A stretch of DNA of 64,000 nt from assembly GCF_900116105.1 (NCBI RefSeq), contig NZ_FPAC01000001.1, positions 2,793,135 through 2,857,134 on the forward strand. The letters run 5' to 3'. Both the position numbers and the translations under genes were made by a program. Positions within the stretch are counted from its first letter, which is position 1. Every line of letters starts with the position of its first letter. This DNA comes from Paenibacillus sp. 453mf (GTDB lineage Bacteria; Bacillota; Bacilli; Paenibacillales; Paenibacillaceae). Below, piece by piece: positions 11,678 to 18,265 of this stretch. Below the pieces are notes generated by a model. It was not told where the DNA came from. It saw nothing but the letters and a program-made list of their open reading frames with translations, and did not search any database.

Positions 11678-11950
11678 ATGCCAAACATCAAATCCGCTGT
11701 GAAACGCGTTAAAACTAACGATAAACGTCGTGCGCTGAACGCTTCCCAGAAGTCCGCACTGCGTACAGTTGTTAAAGCTGCTGACCAAGCGCTGACTACG
11801 AACGAAGTTGAAACAGCTAAAGCTGCGATTCAAGCTGCTTCCAAAAAATTGGACAAAGCTGCATCTAAAGGTCTTGTTCATAAAAATGCTGCAGCCCGTA
11901 AAAAATCCCGCTTGGCTAAAAAATTGAACGCTCTTACTGCTAACGCATAA
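11678..11950 (+). CDS. rpsT: 30S ribosomal protein S20
   Basis: Small-subunit protein that binds 16S rRNA early in assembly; 90 residues, Lys/Ala-rich and helical. It begins [20 protein letters not shown] and contains [20 protein letters not shown], both S20 hallmarks. The frame opens at a GTG (11669) that is part of the Shine-Dalgarno AGGAGGTG, so the ATG at 11678 is the start. It is monocistronic, with its own promoter and terminator, divergent from gpr. Confidence 0.99.
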   Translation: MPNIKSAVKRVKTNDKRRALNASQKSALRTVVKAADQALTTNEVETAKAAIQAASKKLDKAASKGLVHKNAAARKKSRLAKKLNALTANA

Positions 11951-11976
11951 GATTGCGTTTCTTATAATGACTAAGC

Positions 11977-12013
11977 AAAAATCCTGACCAGCCCAGCTGA
12001 TCAGGATTTTTTA
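11977..12013. terminator. Bidirectional terminator after rpsT
   Basis: AAATCCTGACCAGC, loop CCA, GCTGATCAGGATTTTTT with one internal mismatch. A and T runs on both sides let it serve rpsT and the convergent VOC gene. Confidence 0.85.
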
Positions 12014-12085
12014 GTTCTATTTTTTATTTCAGGTTATTATTTAAACCGCAAGGCTGCACTATTCTCCCCAGTTAGAAACCAGGCT

Positions 12086-12505
12086 TCAAGCTTCGCCGCT
12101 GAGCTGCCAGGTAATTCCGTACTTGTCACGAACCATGCCGTACAGGGGACTGAAGAAGGTGGACTGCAGTTCCATCAGCACTTTCCCTCCGTCATCAGCC
12201 AGTCCTTCGTAGATCCCCTTCAGCCGATCGAGCTCCGAGGTTGTAATGGCAATGGTGACCTGATCACCTAAGGTAAAAGGCTGTCCATACATTGAATCAG
12301 AGAACAAGATTTTGTTGCCGTCCATCTCCAGCGCTCCATGCAATACCCGATTCTTCAAATGCTCCGGCATGGGCTCAGGTGAATCAGGAAGCTCACCATA
12401 CGTCTGTATACCCAAATTCTTCGCCTGCAGTACCTTCTCATAAAAAGGAATTGCTTCATCACACTGTCCATCCAAATAAATATACGGTGATATAGCCATT
12501 GACAT
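12086..12505 (-). CDS. VOC family protein (PhnB/YjdN-like)
   Basis: Glyoxalase-fold protein of 139 residues, similar to the PhnB/YjdN group. Visible blocks are SPYIYLDGQCDEAIPFYEKV, then ADDGGKVLMELQSTFFSPLY and VRDKYGITWQL. The family has no single established reaction. It is a single gene between the convergent rpsT and the upstream holA on the same strand, with the shared terminator at its 3' side. MSMAISP offers two possible ATG starts. Confidence 0.85.
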   Translation of the reverse strand: MSMAISPYIYLDGQCDEAIPFYEKVLQAKNLGIQTYGELPDSPEPMPEHLKNRVLHGALEMDGNKILFSDSMYGQPFTLGDQVTIAITTSELDRLKGIYEGLADDGGKVLMELQSTFFSPLYGMVRDKYGITWQLSGEA

Positions 12506-12598
12506 TGTTCAGCCTCATTCCGTAACAAGAGTATAGGCAAAAGACATATGCACCTATCGACCCAATTATATCCAAATTATGGAGTGGAATCTACCAGA

Positions 12599-13621
12599 TT
12601 AGGCACCTAACTTCAGCAGGAACAATTCGAGGCCAAGCACCTTATCAATGGCTCCCGTTTTCATTTGGTAATCAAGCTCTGCCAGATGCTTCAGAATGAC
12701 GCGCAGCCGATCCGCCTGAAATTTCTTCGACTGCTCCCCGGCAATCTTGACCGCATAGGGATGAAGGCCCAGTTGACTGGCAATTTGCTGCTGGGAATAG
12801 CTCTGGGAAGCCAGCTCTTTCACCTGCAGTATAATGCGGAACTGCCTGGCGATCAGCGCCATAATCTTGATTGGTTCTTCCTTCTGCTTCAATAATTCGT
12901 AGAAGATTTCAAGTGCATTGCTCAGCCTTAAGCGAGCGATTTCCTCAATCATGGCAAATATATTCTGTTCGGTGTTTCTTGCTACCATTGCCTCAACGTC
13001 AGAGACCGTTACCGTTCCACCCGAACCTGCATAGAGACACAGCTTATCTACTTCAGCAGATAAGGTCTGCAGGCTTGTCCCTGCTCTCGATACAAGCGCA
13101 TCTGCTGCAGGCTTCTCGAGCACTACTTTCTGAGATTCGGCCTTTTTCACAATCCAGCTGATCAATTCATCTCCTTGCAGTGCTCCAAAGGACAATACCG
13201 TCGCTTGGCTTTTCATCGTTTTTACGATCTTCTTGCGTTCATCCAGCTTCTCGCCCTGGACCATAAATATAAGTACACTGTATTCAGCCGGATTGTCCAG
13301 ATAGGACGTCAGCGACTCCATTCGATGCTCAATCTTAGAATTATCTTTGCCTGCTGTAAACAGCTGATGATCCCGAATAAAGATTAGCTTCCGAGGCACC
13401 AAAAAAGGAACCGTCTCCGCTTCCTCGATCACTTGTTCAATAGGCGTATCGGCTGTATCATATGTTGCTATCGCAAAGTCACGATGAGCTTCTTCAATCA
13501 GCTGCTCCTTCATTAAATCTGCAAACTGCTTCATCTGGTATTTCTCTGTTCCATACAGCAGATAGACACTAGCCGGACTACCCCCACGAATTGCTTTTAC
13601 TGCTGCCTTTACATCACTCAC
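12599..13621 (-). CDS. holA: DNA polymerase III subunit delta
   Basis: Clamp-loader delta subunit that opens the beta sliding clamp; 340 residues. The N-terminal block ASVYLLYGTEKYQMKQFADL and the C-terminal QFRIILQVKELASQSYSQQQ region are typical of the YqeN/HolA family. The longest frame starts at a GTG (13627) overlapping the Shine-Dalgarno GGAGG; the GTG at 13621 has correct spacing and is preferred, giving MSDVKAAVKAI. In Bacillus holA follows comEC; here an ECF sigma module and other genes lie between them. Confidence 0.96.
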   Translation of the reverse strand: MSDVKAAVKAIRGGSPASVYLLYGTEKYQMKQFADLMKEQLIEEAHRDFAIATYDTADTPIEQVIEEAETVPFLVPRKLIFIRDHQLFTAGKDNSKIEHRMESLTSYLDNPAEYSVLIFMVQGEKLDERKKIVKTMKSQATVLSFGALQGDELISWIVKKAESQKVVLEKPAADALVSRAGTSLQTLSAEVDKLCLYAGSGGTVTVSDVEAMVARNTEQNIFAMIEEIARLRLSNALEIFYELLKQKEEPIKIMALIARQFRIILQVKELASQSYSQQQIASQLGLHPYAVKIAGEQSKKFQADRLRVILKHLAELDYQMKTGAIDKVLGLELFLLKLGA

Positions 13622-13648
13622 GAACACACCTCCATCCCTACTATCCTA

Positions 13649-13716
13649 ACAGAAAAAAAGAAAGACAACAAAGGGACCTTTCCGTCTGTCCTAACAGGCG
13701 GCAGGTCCCTATTGTT
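13649..13716 (-). terminator. Terminator between the anti-sigma gene and holA
   Basis: Long minus-strand hairpin: AACAATAGGGACCT pairs with AGGTCCCTTTGTT, with an inner CCGCCTG/CAGACGG stem, followed by a T-rich tail (TTTCTTTTTTT). It ends the sigma/anti-sigma transcript. Confidence 0.75.
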
Positions 13717-13871
13717 CAAGCATCTATATAAACACCGGAGATCCGAAGACTGGCTCTAGAAACCATTCGGCCGGCGGTCATACGACGCCTTCCATAACTT
13801 AATCGACTCATCATAAACGATGAATCATCATATACTTATTCAGATGCTGCTCAAATGGTGTGGGCCAAGTC

Positions 13872-15317
13872 TTATTTATTCGATTCAGCATTCTCTGTAT
13901 TTTTGCTAGAGCTTGGTGTGCTGCTATTTTGTGTTGATGTCGGAGCTGTGGTGCTGCCGTCCGACTTCACAGGTACAGCATAGCTATGCTGCGTCGTTTT
14001 CCCTTCATTCTCTAGTTCATAGCTATACTTCAAACTATCCTCAGACCAGTTTCCTTTAATCCAAGTTCCCTTTAACTCAATGGCTTGTAATAGCTTCTTC
14101 TCTTCCTTATTTGCTCCATCCAGCTGATATACGTTAAGCTTCGCATCCTTAACTTCGACCAGGTACTTACCGTCAGGCGAGAGCCAATTCGGAGAAATCG
14201 TCATGACCATCCCTGGAAGGTCCATGCTTCTGAAGCCCTGGCTCTGAATCTGTGATTCATCTCCTGTACCTGGAAGCTCGCTTGCTCCTGGTGCACTGCT
14301 CGTTTCTGAAGAAGAATTCGACTGAATACTGAACGTTCCAGTGTCCGTTGAGCCCTGCTCACCAGCAGAGTTCTGCCCACTGGTATCGTTTTGCCCTTCA
14401 GCATTATTCTCTGCACCCTGCACATTCCCCGTTTGGTTGCCTGTGTTAGGCTGTGAAGATGATGAGCTGCTTGAGCTCGGGGCCGGTGTTTGATCCGTAG
14501 AAGACTTCGACGGTGATTCCGATTTATCTTCTCCATTACCATTCCGAGTGCCCTTACCAGAGTCAGCGGCAGAAGAAGACGGCTTCTCCGGATTATTCTG
14601 AGCAGATGTGTTGGGTTCAGCACGGTTGGTATAAGAAACAGGGGGGTCCGTGACCTGAGCGTTGTCGTTCCCTGCATTCGATTGTGACGGCACTTCTTCC
14701 GTTGGAGCTGTATCCGCCTTATTAGATCCAGTCTCGCCCGTGTCAGTGCCTGCTGCCTCAGTCTCCTCAGCGGCGGCTTCCTTCGGCTTCTCACTTGCAT
14801 CCGCTTCTTCCGATTGAGAAGCGTGGCCCCCACTGCCGCTTGCAGGATCTGATTCCTGCTCCGTTTCACGCATCAGATGCGAGTCCACTTCGGCCTGATC
14901 CAATTGCTGTGGTTCATAATTATATACGGCAACACCGAGAATAACCGCTGCTGCTGCAGTACCCATGATCATACGGCCAACACGGGATTTCATCCATCCC
15001 TTAGAAGCTTTGGTCGAAGGACGACCAGGTAATACAGTGAGTTCAGGCTCCTTCTTCATCTCTTGAAGAGTACTTCCCTGTTCTTTTTTAGCACGATCTA
15101 ACGCATCCAGCTGCGGCATAATTCGATCTACCAAGCTGAATGGCGGGGCTACGTCAGGTAATGCTTCTAAATCCCGCGACAATGCTTTTAATATTTGAAA
15201 TTTCTCGGAACAGCTTGGACAAGTCTTCATATGCACAAAAAGCTGCTCTTTTTCCTTATCGTTCAGATCATTATCGATATATCGGTGCATGCTTTCCACC
15301 ACCTCTTGGCATTTCAT
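13872..15317 (-). CDS. Zinc-finger anti-sigma factor with a long Ser/Asn/Thr-rich outer region
   Basis: Membrane anti-sigma factor of 481 residues. Residues 1-45 form a zf-HC2/ZAS domain with Cys3, His29, Cys33 and Cys36 (H-x3-C-x2-C). One membrane segment lies at about 114-133 (MIMGTAAAAVILGVAVYNYE). Residues about 140-350 are low-complexity Ser, Thr, Asn, Gln and acidic, like a wall-spanning linker. A compact C-terminal domain (about 355-455) with VVEVKDAKLNVYQLDG-like beta strands is not recognised. The sigma stop TAG touches this ATG, so the two genes are translationally linked. It should hold the sigma factor at the membrane until an envelope signal arrives. Confidence 0.88.
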   Translation of the reverse strand: MKCQEVVESMHRYIDNDLNDKEKEQLFVHMKTCPSCSEKFQILKALSRDLEALPDVAPPFSLVDRIMPQLDALDRAKKEQGSTLQEMKKEPELTVLPGRPSTKASKGWMKSRVGRMIMGTAAAAVILGVAVYNYEPQQLDQAEVDSHLMRETEQESDPASGSGGHASQSEEADASEKPKEAAAEETEAAGTDTGETGSNKADTAPTEEVPSQSNAGNDNAQVTDPPVSYTNRAEPNTSAQNNPEKPSSSAADSGKGTRNGNGEDKSESPSKSSTDQTPAPSSSSSSSSQPNTGNQTGNVQGAENNAEGQNDTSGQNSAGEQGSTDTGTFSIQSNSSSETSSAPGASELPGTGDESQIQSQGFRSMDLPGMVMTISPNWLSPDGKYLVEVKDAKLNVYQLDGANKEEKKLLQAIELKGTWIKGNWSEDSLKYSYELENEGKTTQHSYAVPVKSDGSTTAPTSTQNSSTPSSSKNTENAESNK

Positions 15318-15863
15318 CTACGTTACACCACCTTTCTGATACTCCTGTAATAGATTCTGCAATTGCTGCCTGGCTCTAAACAAATAGGATTTCACCGTGT
15401 TTAACGGCAAGTCGAGACAATCGGCAATCTCATTATAAGAGAGATCCTGCAAATATCTTAATACGATCACGGCCCTGTGATGCTCGGATAGCTGATTAAT
15501 TGCGGACTGGACATCCTTCGTTACATAAGTCAGCATGACTTCATGCTCGACATCCTGCCGATCTTCAAATATCATTTCATGCTCATCAATAGAAACGGTC
15601 GGTTTGGTTCTTCTAAATTTATCTATACAAATATTGGTAACTATACGCTGAACCCAGGTTTTGAACTGTGCTTTTTCTTCATACGAATCGATCTTGGTGT
15701 AAATGCGAATGAGCGCTTCTTGGGCAGCGTCTAGTGCATCCTGCTCATTATTTAAAATGTAGTATGCCGTTTTGTAGACGTGCTGTTCGATTTGTTGCAA
15801 TAGGGTAATTAAAGCGTCGCGATCGCCTGATTGAGCGGCTCTGATGAGTTCCTGCTCTACCAC
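15318..15863 (-). CDS. ECF RNA polymerase sigma factor (SigW/SigV-like)
   Basis: Group 4 sigma factor of 181 residues. Region 2 spans about residues 25-90 (DALDAAQEALIRIYTKI, FKTWVQRIVTNICIDKFRR); region 4 spans about 120-172 (RAVIVLRYLQDLSYNEIADC, LPLNTVKSYLFRARQQL). The start is the GTG at 15863 behind AGGGGG. The cognate anti-sigma gene follows directly. A candidate ECF promoter just upstream predicts autoregulation. Which Bacillus ECF factor it corresponds to cannot be fixed from sequence reading alone. Confidence 0.93.
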   Translation of the reverse strand: MVEQELIRAAQSGDRDALITLLQQIEQHVYKTAYYILNNEQDALDAAQEALIRIYTKIDSYEEKAQFKTWVQRIVTNICIDKFRRTKPTVSIDEHEMIFEDRQDVEHEVMLTYVTKDVQSAINQLSEHHRAVIVLRYLQDLSYNEIADCLDLPLNTVKSYLFRARQQLQNLLQEYQKGGVT

Positions 15864-15892
15864 AAAGGATCCCCCTCTCCTTGTATCTTTAC

Positions 15893-15920
15893 AGACGCAA
15901 GTTATGCTCCATTTGTTGCA
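15893..15920 (-). promoter_or_regulatory. Candidate ECF-type promoter of the sigma operon
   Basis: TGCAAC (15920-15915), 17-bp spacer, CGTCT (15897-15893), about 30 bp before the sigma start. The AAC/CGTC pattern is the ECF type known for SigM, SigV, SigX and SigW. The -10 is identical to that of the divergent gene's candidate promoter. Confidence 0.5.
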
Positions 15921-16212
15921 TACATGCGTGATTAATACTCATCTAATTGTTAATACAGAATTTATGTTGGACCGAGTTATGCAAATCCTTATATAGAAAA
16001 TATAGGTTTTTAAAATAAAAGCTTCCTCTACAATATCAAAATTCTGGAACATCGTCATCCAAATTTACCTAGTTCATTCATTTATATTGTTTGCAGAAGT
16101 CATTAGTTCCAAGGTTTGGGATGATAATGGGTATATTTACACTTCACGAAGGAAAACAGGAACCTTTATTCCCTCGCGTCTAAGTTCACACTACTCATTC
16201 TGAAGCATTAAA

Positions 16213-16254
16213 GACATGGAAGAAGTGCTCCCTCCTTAGTGCTTCCTTCGTGTC
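16213..16254 (+). other. Long wobble-tolerant stem-loop with a CU-rich loop
   Basis: A 17-nt arm from 16213 pairs with a 17-nt arm ending at 16254, with one mismatch when G-U pairs are allowed on the plus strand only; the loop is CCCTCCTT. No T-run follows. It lies inside the 566-bp divergent region between the sigma and membrane-protein genes. The rest of that region holds the promoters listed separately and no convincing gene. Confidence 0.4.
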
Positions 16255-16279
16255 TCTATCCTTCAGGAAAAATATGTTT

Positions 16280-16307
16280 TTGCATGTCAGAAAGGGATAA
16301 ATATAAT
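16280..16307 (+). promoter_or_regulatory. Possible SigA-type promoter upstream of the membrane protein
   Basis: TTGCAT, 16-bp spacer, perfect TATAAT. It would give a leader of about 115 nt to the gene at 16430; the ECF-type site closer to the gene is an alternative or second promoter. Confidence 0.45.
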
Positions 16308-16358
16308 ATATCTATCGTTTGAATCAAAGCTTTTTGATAAGTCACAAAATTGATTAAT

Positions 16359-16389
16359 TGAAAGAAACATATATAAGATAATCGCGTCT
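16359..16389 (+). promoter_or_regulatory. Candidate ECF-type promoter of the membrane-protein gene
   Basis: TGAAAGAAAC (AGAAAC at 16363-16368), 16-bp spacer, CGTCT (16385-16389). It would give a leader of about 33 nt carrying the GGAGG. It matches the sigma-operon promoter in both boxes, so the divergent gene is a likely target of this sigma factor. Confidence 0.45.
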
Positions 16390-16429
16390 AACCTAGAGGT
16401 ACAAAACGGAAGCTTGGAGGATATTCAGC

Positions 16430-17005
16430 ATGAAGATCATTTACTCATTACTTGGAAGTATAGTTACTGCTCTAGCACTCTATTTATGTGTATATCAATT
16501 GATGGACGTATTCTACTATAACTCGCAGCCTGATGCAGGTCCCGGCAGCTTCCCGGGTCTATCGGCAACACTTGCCGGTATTTACTTATTCCCGGCAGTT
16601 ACTCTTGTTATCTTTATTTTGTTTCTGTTCGTGTATAACAAGATGAATGTAAGAGGGATCGTATTTGGAGGTATAGCAGGTTTATGGCTTTACTCTCTGC
16701 TGATGACACTTGCTCCATCGCAAGTAATTAAGTACCTGCCTATTATTGCGATCATAGCGGGGTTCATTCTTATCAAACCTAGGATGTCCGACCGTGTTCT
16801 AAACTGGACACTACTGGGCGCCGCTTGCGGCTGGCTTGTGACTTATCTGATCATTATTGGAGGACGTGCATTTCAAAATACACACACCTCGTATTTTAAC
16901 TTCAGTCCATCACAGCAAATTGTCGTGCTGGCTGGTATTTTAGTGCTTGGTATTGTCGGATGGCTGATCGGGATCAAAAAAAGCAGGGTTCAAACTAGAT
17001 ACTAA
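16430..17005 (+). CDS. Polytopic membrane protein of unknown function
   Basis: Not recognised. 191 residues, mostly hydrophobic, with about six membrane segments at roughly 4-24, 44-67, 74-92, 95-113, 122-146 and 160-182, and a short basic C-terminus (KKSRVQTRY). The first outside loop is Pro/Gly-rich (DAGPGSFPGLSA). The ATG follows GGAGG at 9-nt spacing. It is divergent from the ECF sigma operon and has its own candidate ECF promoter, which suggests a role in the envelope response run by that sigma factor (inference). Confidence 0.8.
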   Translation: MKIIYSLLGSIVTALALYLCVYQLMDVFYYNSQPDAGPGSFPGLSATLAGIYLFPAVTLVIFILFLFVYNKMNVRGIVFGGIAGLWLYSLLMTLAPSQVIKYLPIIAIIAGFILIKPRMSDRVLNWTLLGAACGWLVTYLIIIGGRAFQNTHTSYFNFSPSQQIVVLAGILVLGIVGWLIGIKKSRVQTRY

Positions 17006-17148
17006 TTCAAAGGCTGGTCTCATTTGAGTCCAGCTTTATCCGGCTTATAAATCCAAATTCTACTCGTGTTCCTGCTTCTGTATAATCTTTGATTTCTGCG
17101 ATACGAAACTCTCCTTTTTCAGCCTTTTAGACAGCTCGTTTTCCCCAC

Positions 17149-17186
17149 AAAAAAACGAACAGAAAACTAATGCGTTGTCTATTCGT
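17149..17186 (-). terminator. Terminator downstream of the DUF1796 remnant
   Basis: The minus strand reads ACGAATAGA, a loop, TCTGTTCGT, followed by a run of seven T. Its orientation shows that the DUF1796 gene was originally read on the minus strand. Confidence 0.65.
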
Positions 17187-17268
17187 CGTTAACATTGAAC
17201 TATTCAATTATACCAAAGTCTAAAGTACACATAAGACTGAATGAAAGTCCGGCAACCTGTCCCTCCTA

Positions 17269-17853
17269 TCAGCCTTCACTGATTGTAATTCCAGCAAGCA
17301 GTTCGTCCCAGGTCGTCTGGTCATTCATGTCGGGAGGAACATTCAGGGAACAGACCCGATCCAAATTCCATCCGGCATCAGTAATGCCATATTGACCCTT
17401 TACCGGATTCAATACCAATATGTGAAAATCACCCGGAGTCATCTGGGACAAAATGGCGCGTAATTGATGAGTCTCCTCATAGCTCGCGGACCATCGGATA
17501 AATAAGGTAAAAGAGCTGCGGGCTAGCTTGTCATAGAAACGCTGAATTCGCCTTTGCAGCTTCTCTTTATATTCCGGATAGACCACTGACCAATGCTGAC
17601 CGGGAACAAGGGGAAAGTCATGTACGGAAATGATGTTATACAATGTATCCTTGATCATATAGGACTCCACAAGTCCTCCACGATCATGGAACACTGGACT
17701 TCCGTCATCCAGCATAATATGGGTATCTTCCAAGACTTGCAGATGGTTCAGCTCCATGAAGCCTTGAAATCGGTACTGCAGCAGTCTGTTCACATCGGAT
17801 AGCTTCGTGGATATCATCCAGTCGAGCGGCAAGGATATTCTCCTCAGGTTATG
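17269..17853 (-). pseudogene. DUF1796 (papain-like) protein body, lacking its N-terminus
   Basis: The 194 residues from HNLRRISLPLDWMISTKL onward match DUF1796, a family described as putative papain-like cysteine peptidases: IISVHDFPL, a YPEYKEKLQRRIQRF block and FTLFIRWSASYEE. The family's beginning (YD-x3-SLG-x2-C motif) is missing here and is found instead on the opposite strand at 17914-17997. The frame stays open to a TTG at 17895, but those 14 codons are the reverse strand of the DUF1796 leader and have no Shine-Dalgarno. Body plus N-terminal fragment total about 222 residues, a plausible full length. Probably not made as a functional protein in the present orientation. Confidence 0.75.
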
Positions 17854-17913
17854 CGTTGCTCTTATAATATGGAAGAGAGGGAGTGACTTTTTCAAGAAAA
17901 AGGGTGGAGGAAC

Positions 17914-17997
17914 TTGAGCGTACAGGAACTGAAAAAGAATTATGATCTCATCGTAAGTTTAGGTATTTCCTGTGCGCCTGCAATTCAGTTGAGACGC
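17914..17997 (+). pseudogene. Inverted N-terminal fragment of the DUF1796 gene
   Basis: Twenty-eight codons read MSVQELKKNYDLIVSLG then ISCAPAIQLRR, the family start with the putative catalytic cysteine at codon 20 (TGT at 17971). A TTG start follows AGGGTGG. Past 17997 the frame enters antisense GntR-type sequence and stops at 18090, giving a 58-residue chimera. The matching body lies on the other strand at 17853 and below. The fragment ends at QLRR where the body begins with HNLRR, so the two rejoin in frame if about 144 bp (17854-17997) are flipped. Confidence 0.7.
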
Positions 17998-18122
17998 CGG
18001 CTCATACTCAGCTGCTCAGCAAGGTCGTTCTCGGAGAGCAGGGTTCCTGGCAGATACTCTGCAAATATGATTCGGCGGCGCAATTCCTGATATGCTCTTG
18101 ATTCTAGCGTAGGGGGAGACAT
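17985..18122 (-). pseudogene. Truncated GntR-family regulator (N-terminal HTH only)
   Basis: Forty-five codons starting MSPPTLESRAYQELRRRI and continuing PGTLLSENDLAEQLSMSR match the first half of a GntR winged helix, where TPVREAL or similar should follow. Instead the frame runs into the inverted DUF1796 segment and stops at 17985. No C-terminal effector domain is present nearby. It is a remnant that marks the right-hand breakpoint of the rearrangement. Confidence 0.6.
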
Positions 18123-18265
18123 TTCCTCACAGTTCCTTTGCTTTATTTATTTTATGTTAGCAAATAGACCATTTTTGAAAAGAGCAGACGGTTTGGCTAA
18201 TATTACATTACAGCTTTCTGTTTATACTTCAATCTAATCATTTAGACGATGGATTGTTCTTAAGT

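Noticed and set aside
13716..13814. 32-codon minus-strand frame between the anti-sigma gene and holA (possible yqzM-like gene)
   Set aside because: No ribosome site, its 3' end runs into a terminator stem, and the peptide does not resemble YqzM.
15985..16200. Additional short gene in the sigma divergent region (20-codon frame around 16120)
   Set aside because: Very short, weak ribosome site, no conservation evidence available.
17269..17895. Intact 208-residue gene on the minus strand
   Set aside because: The first 14 codons are antisense of the DUF1796 leader, start at TTG without a ribosome site, and replace the conserved family N-terminus.
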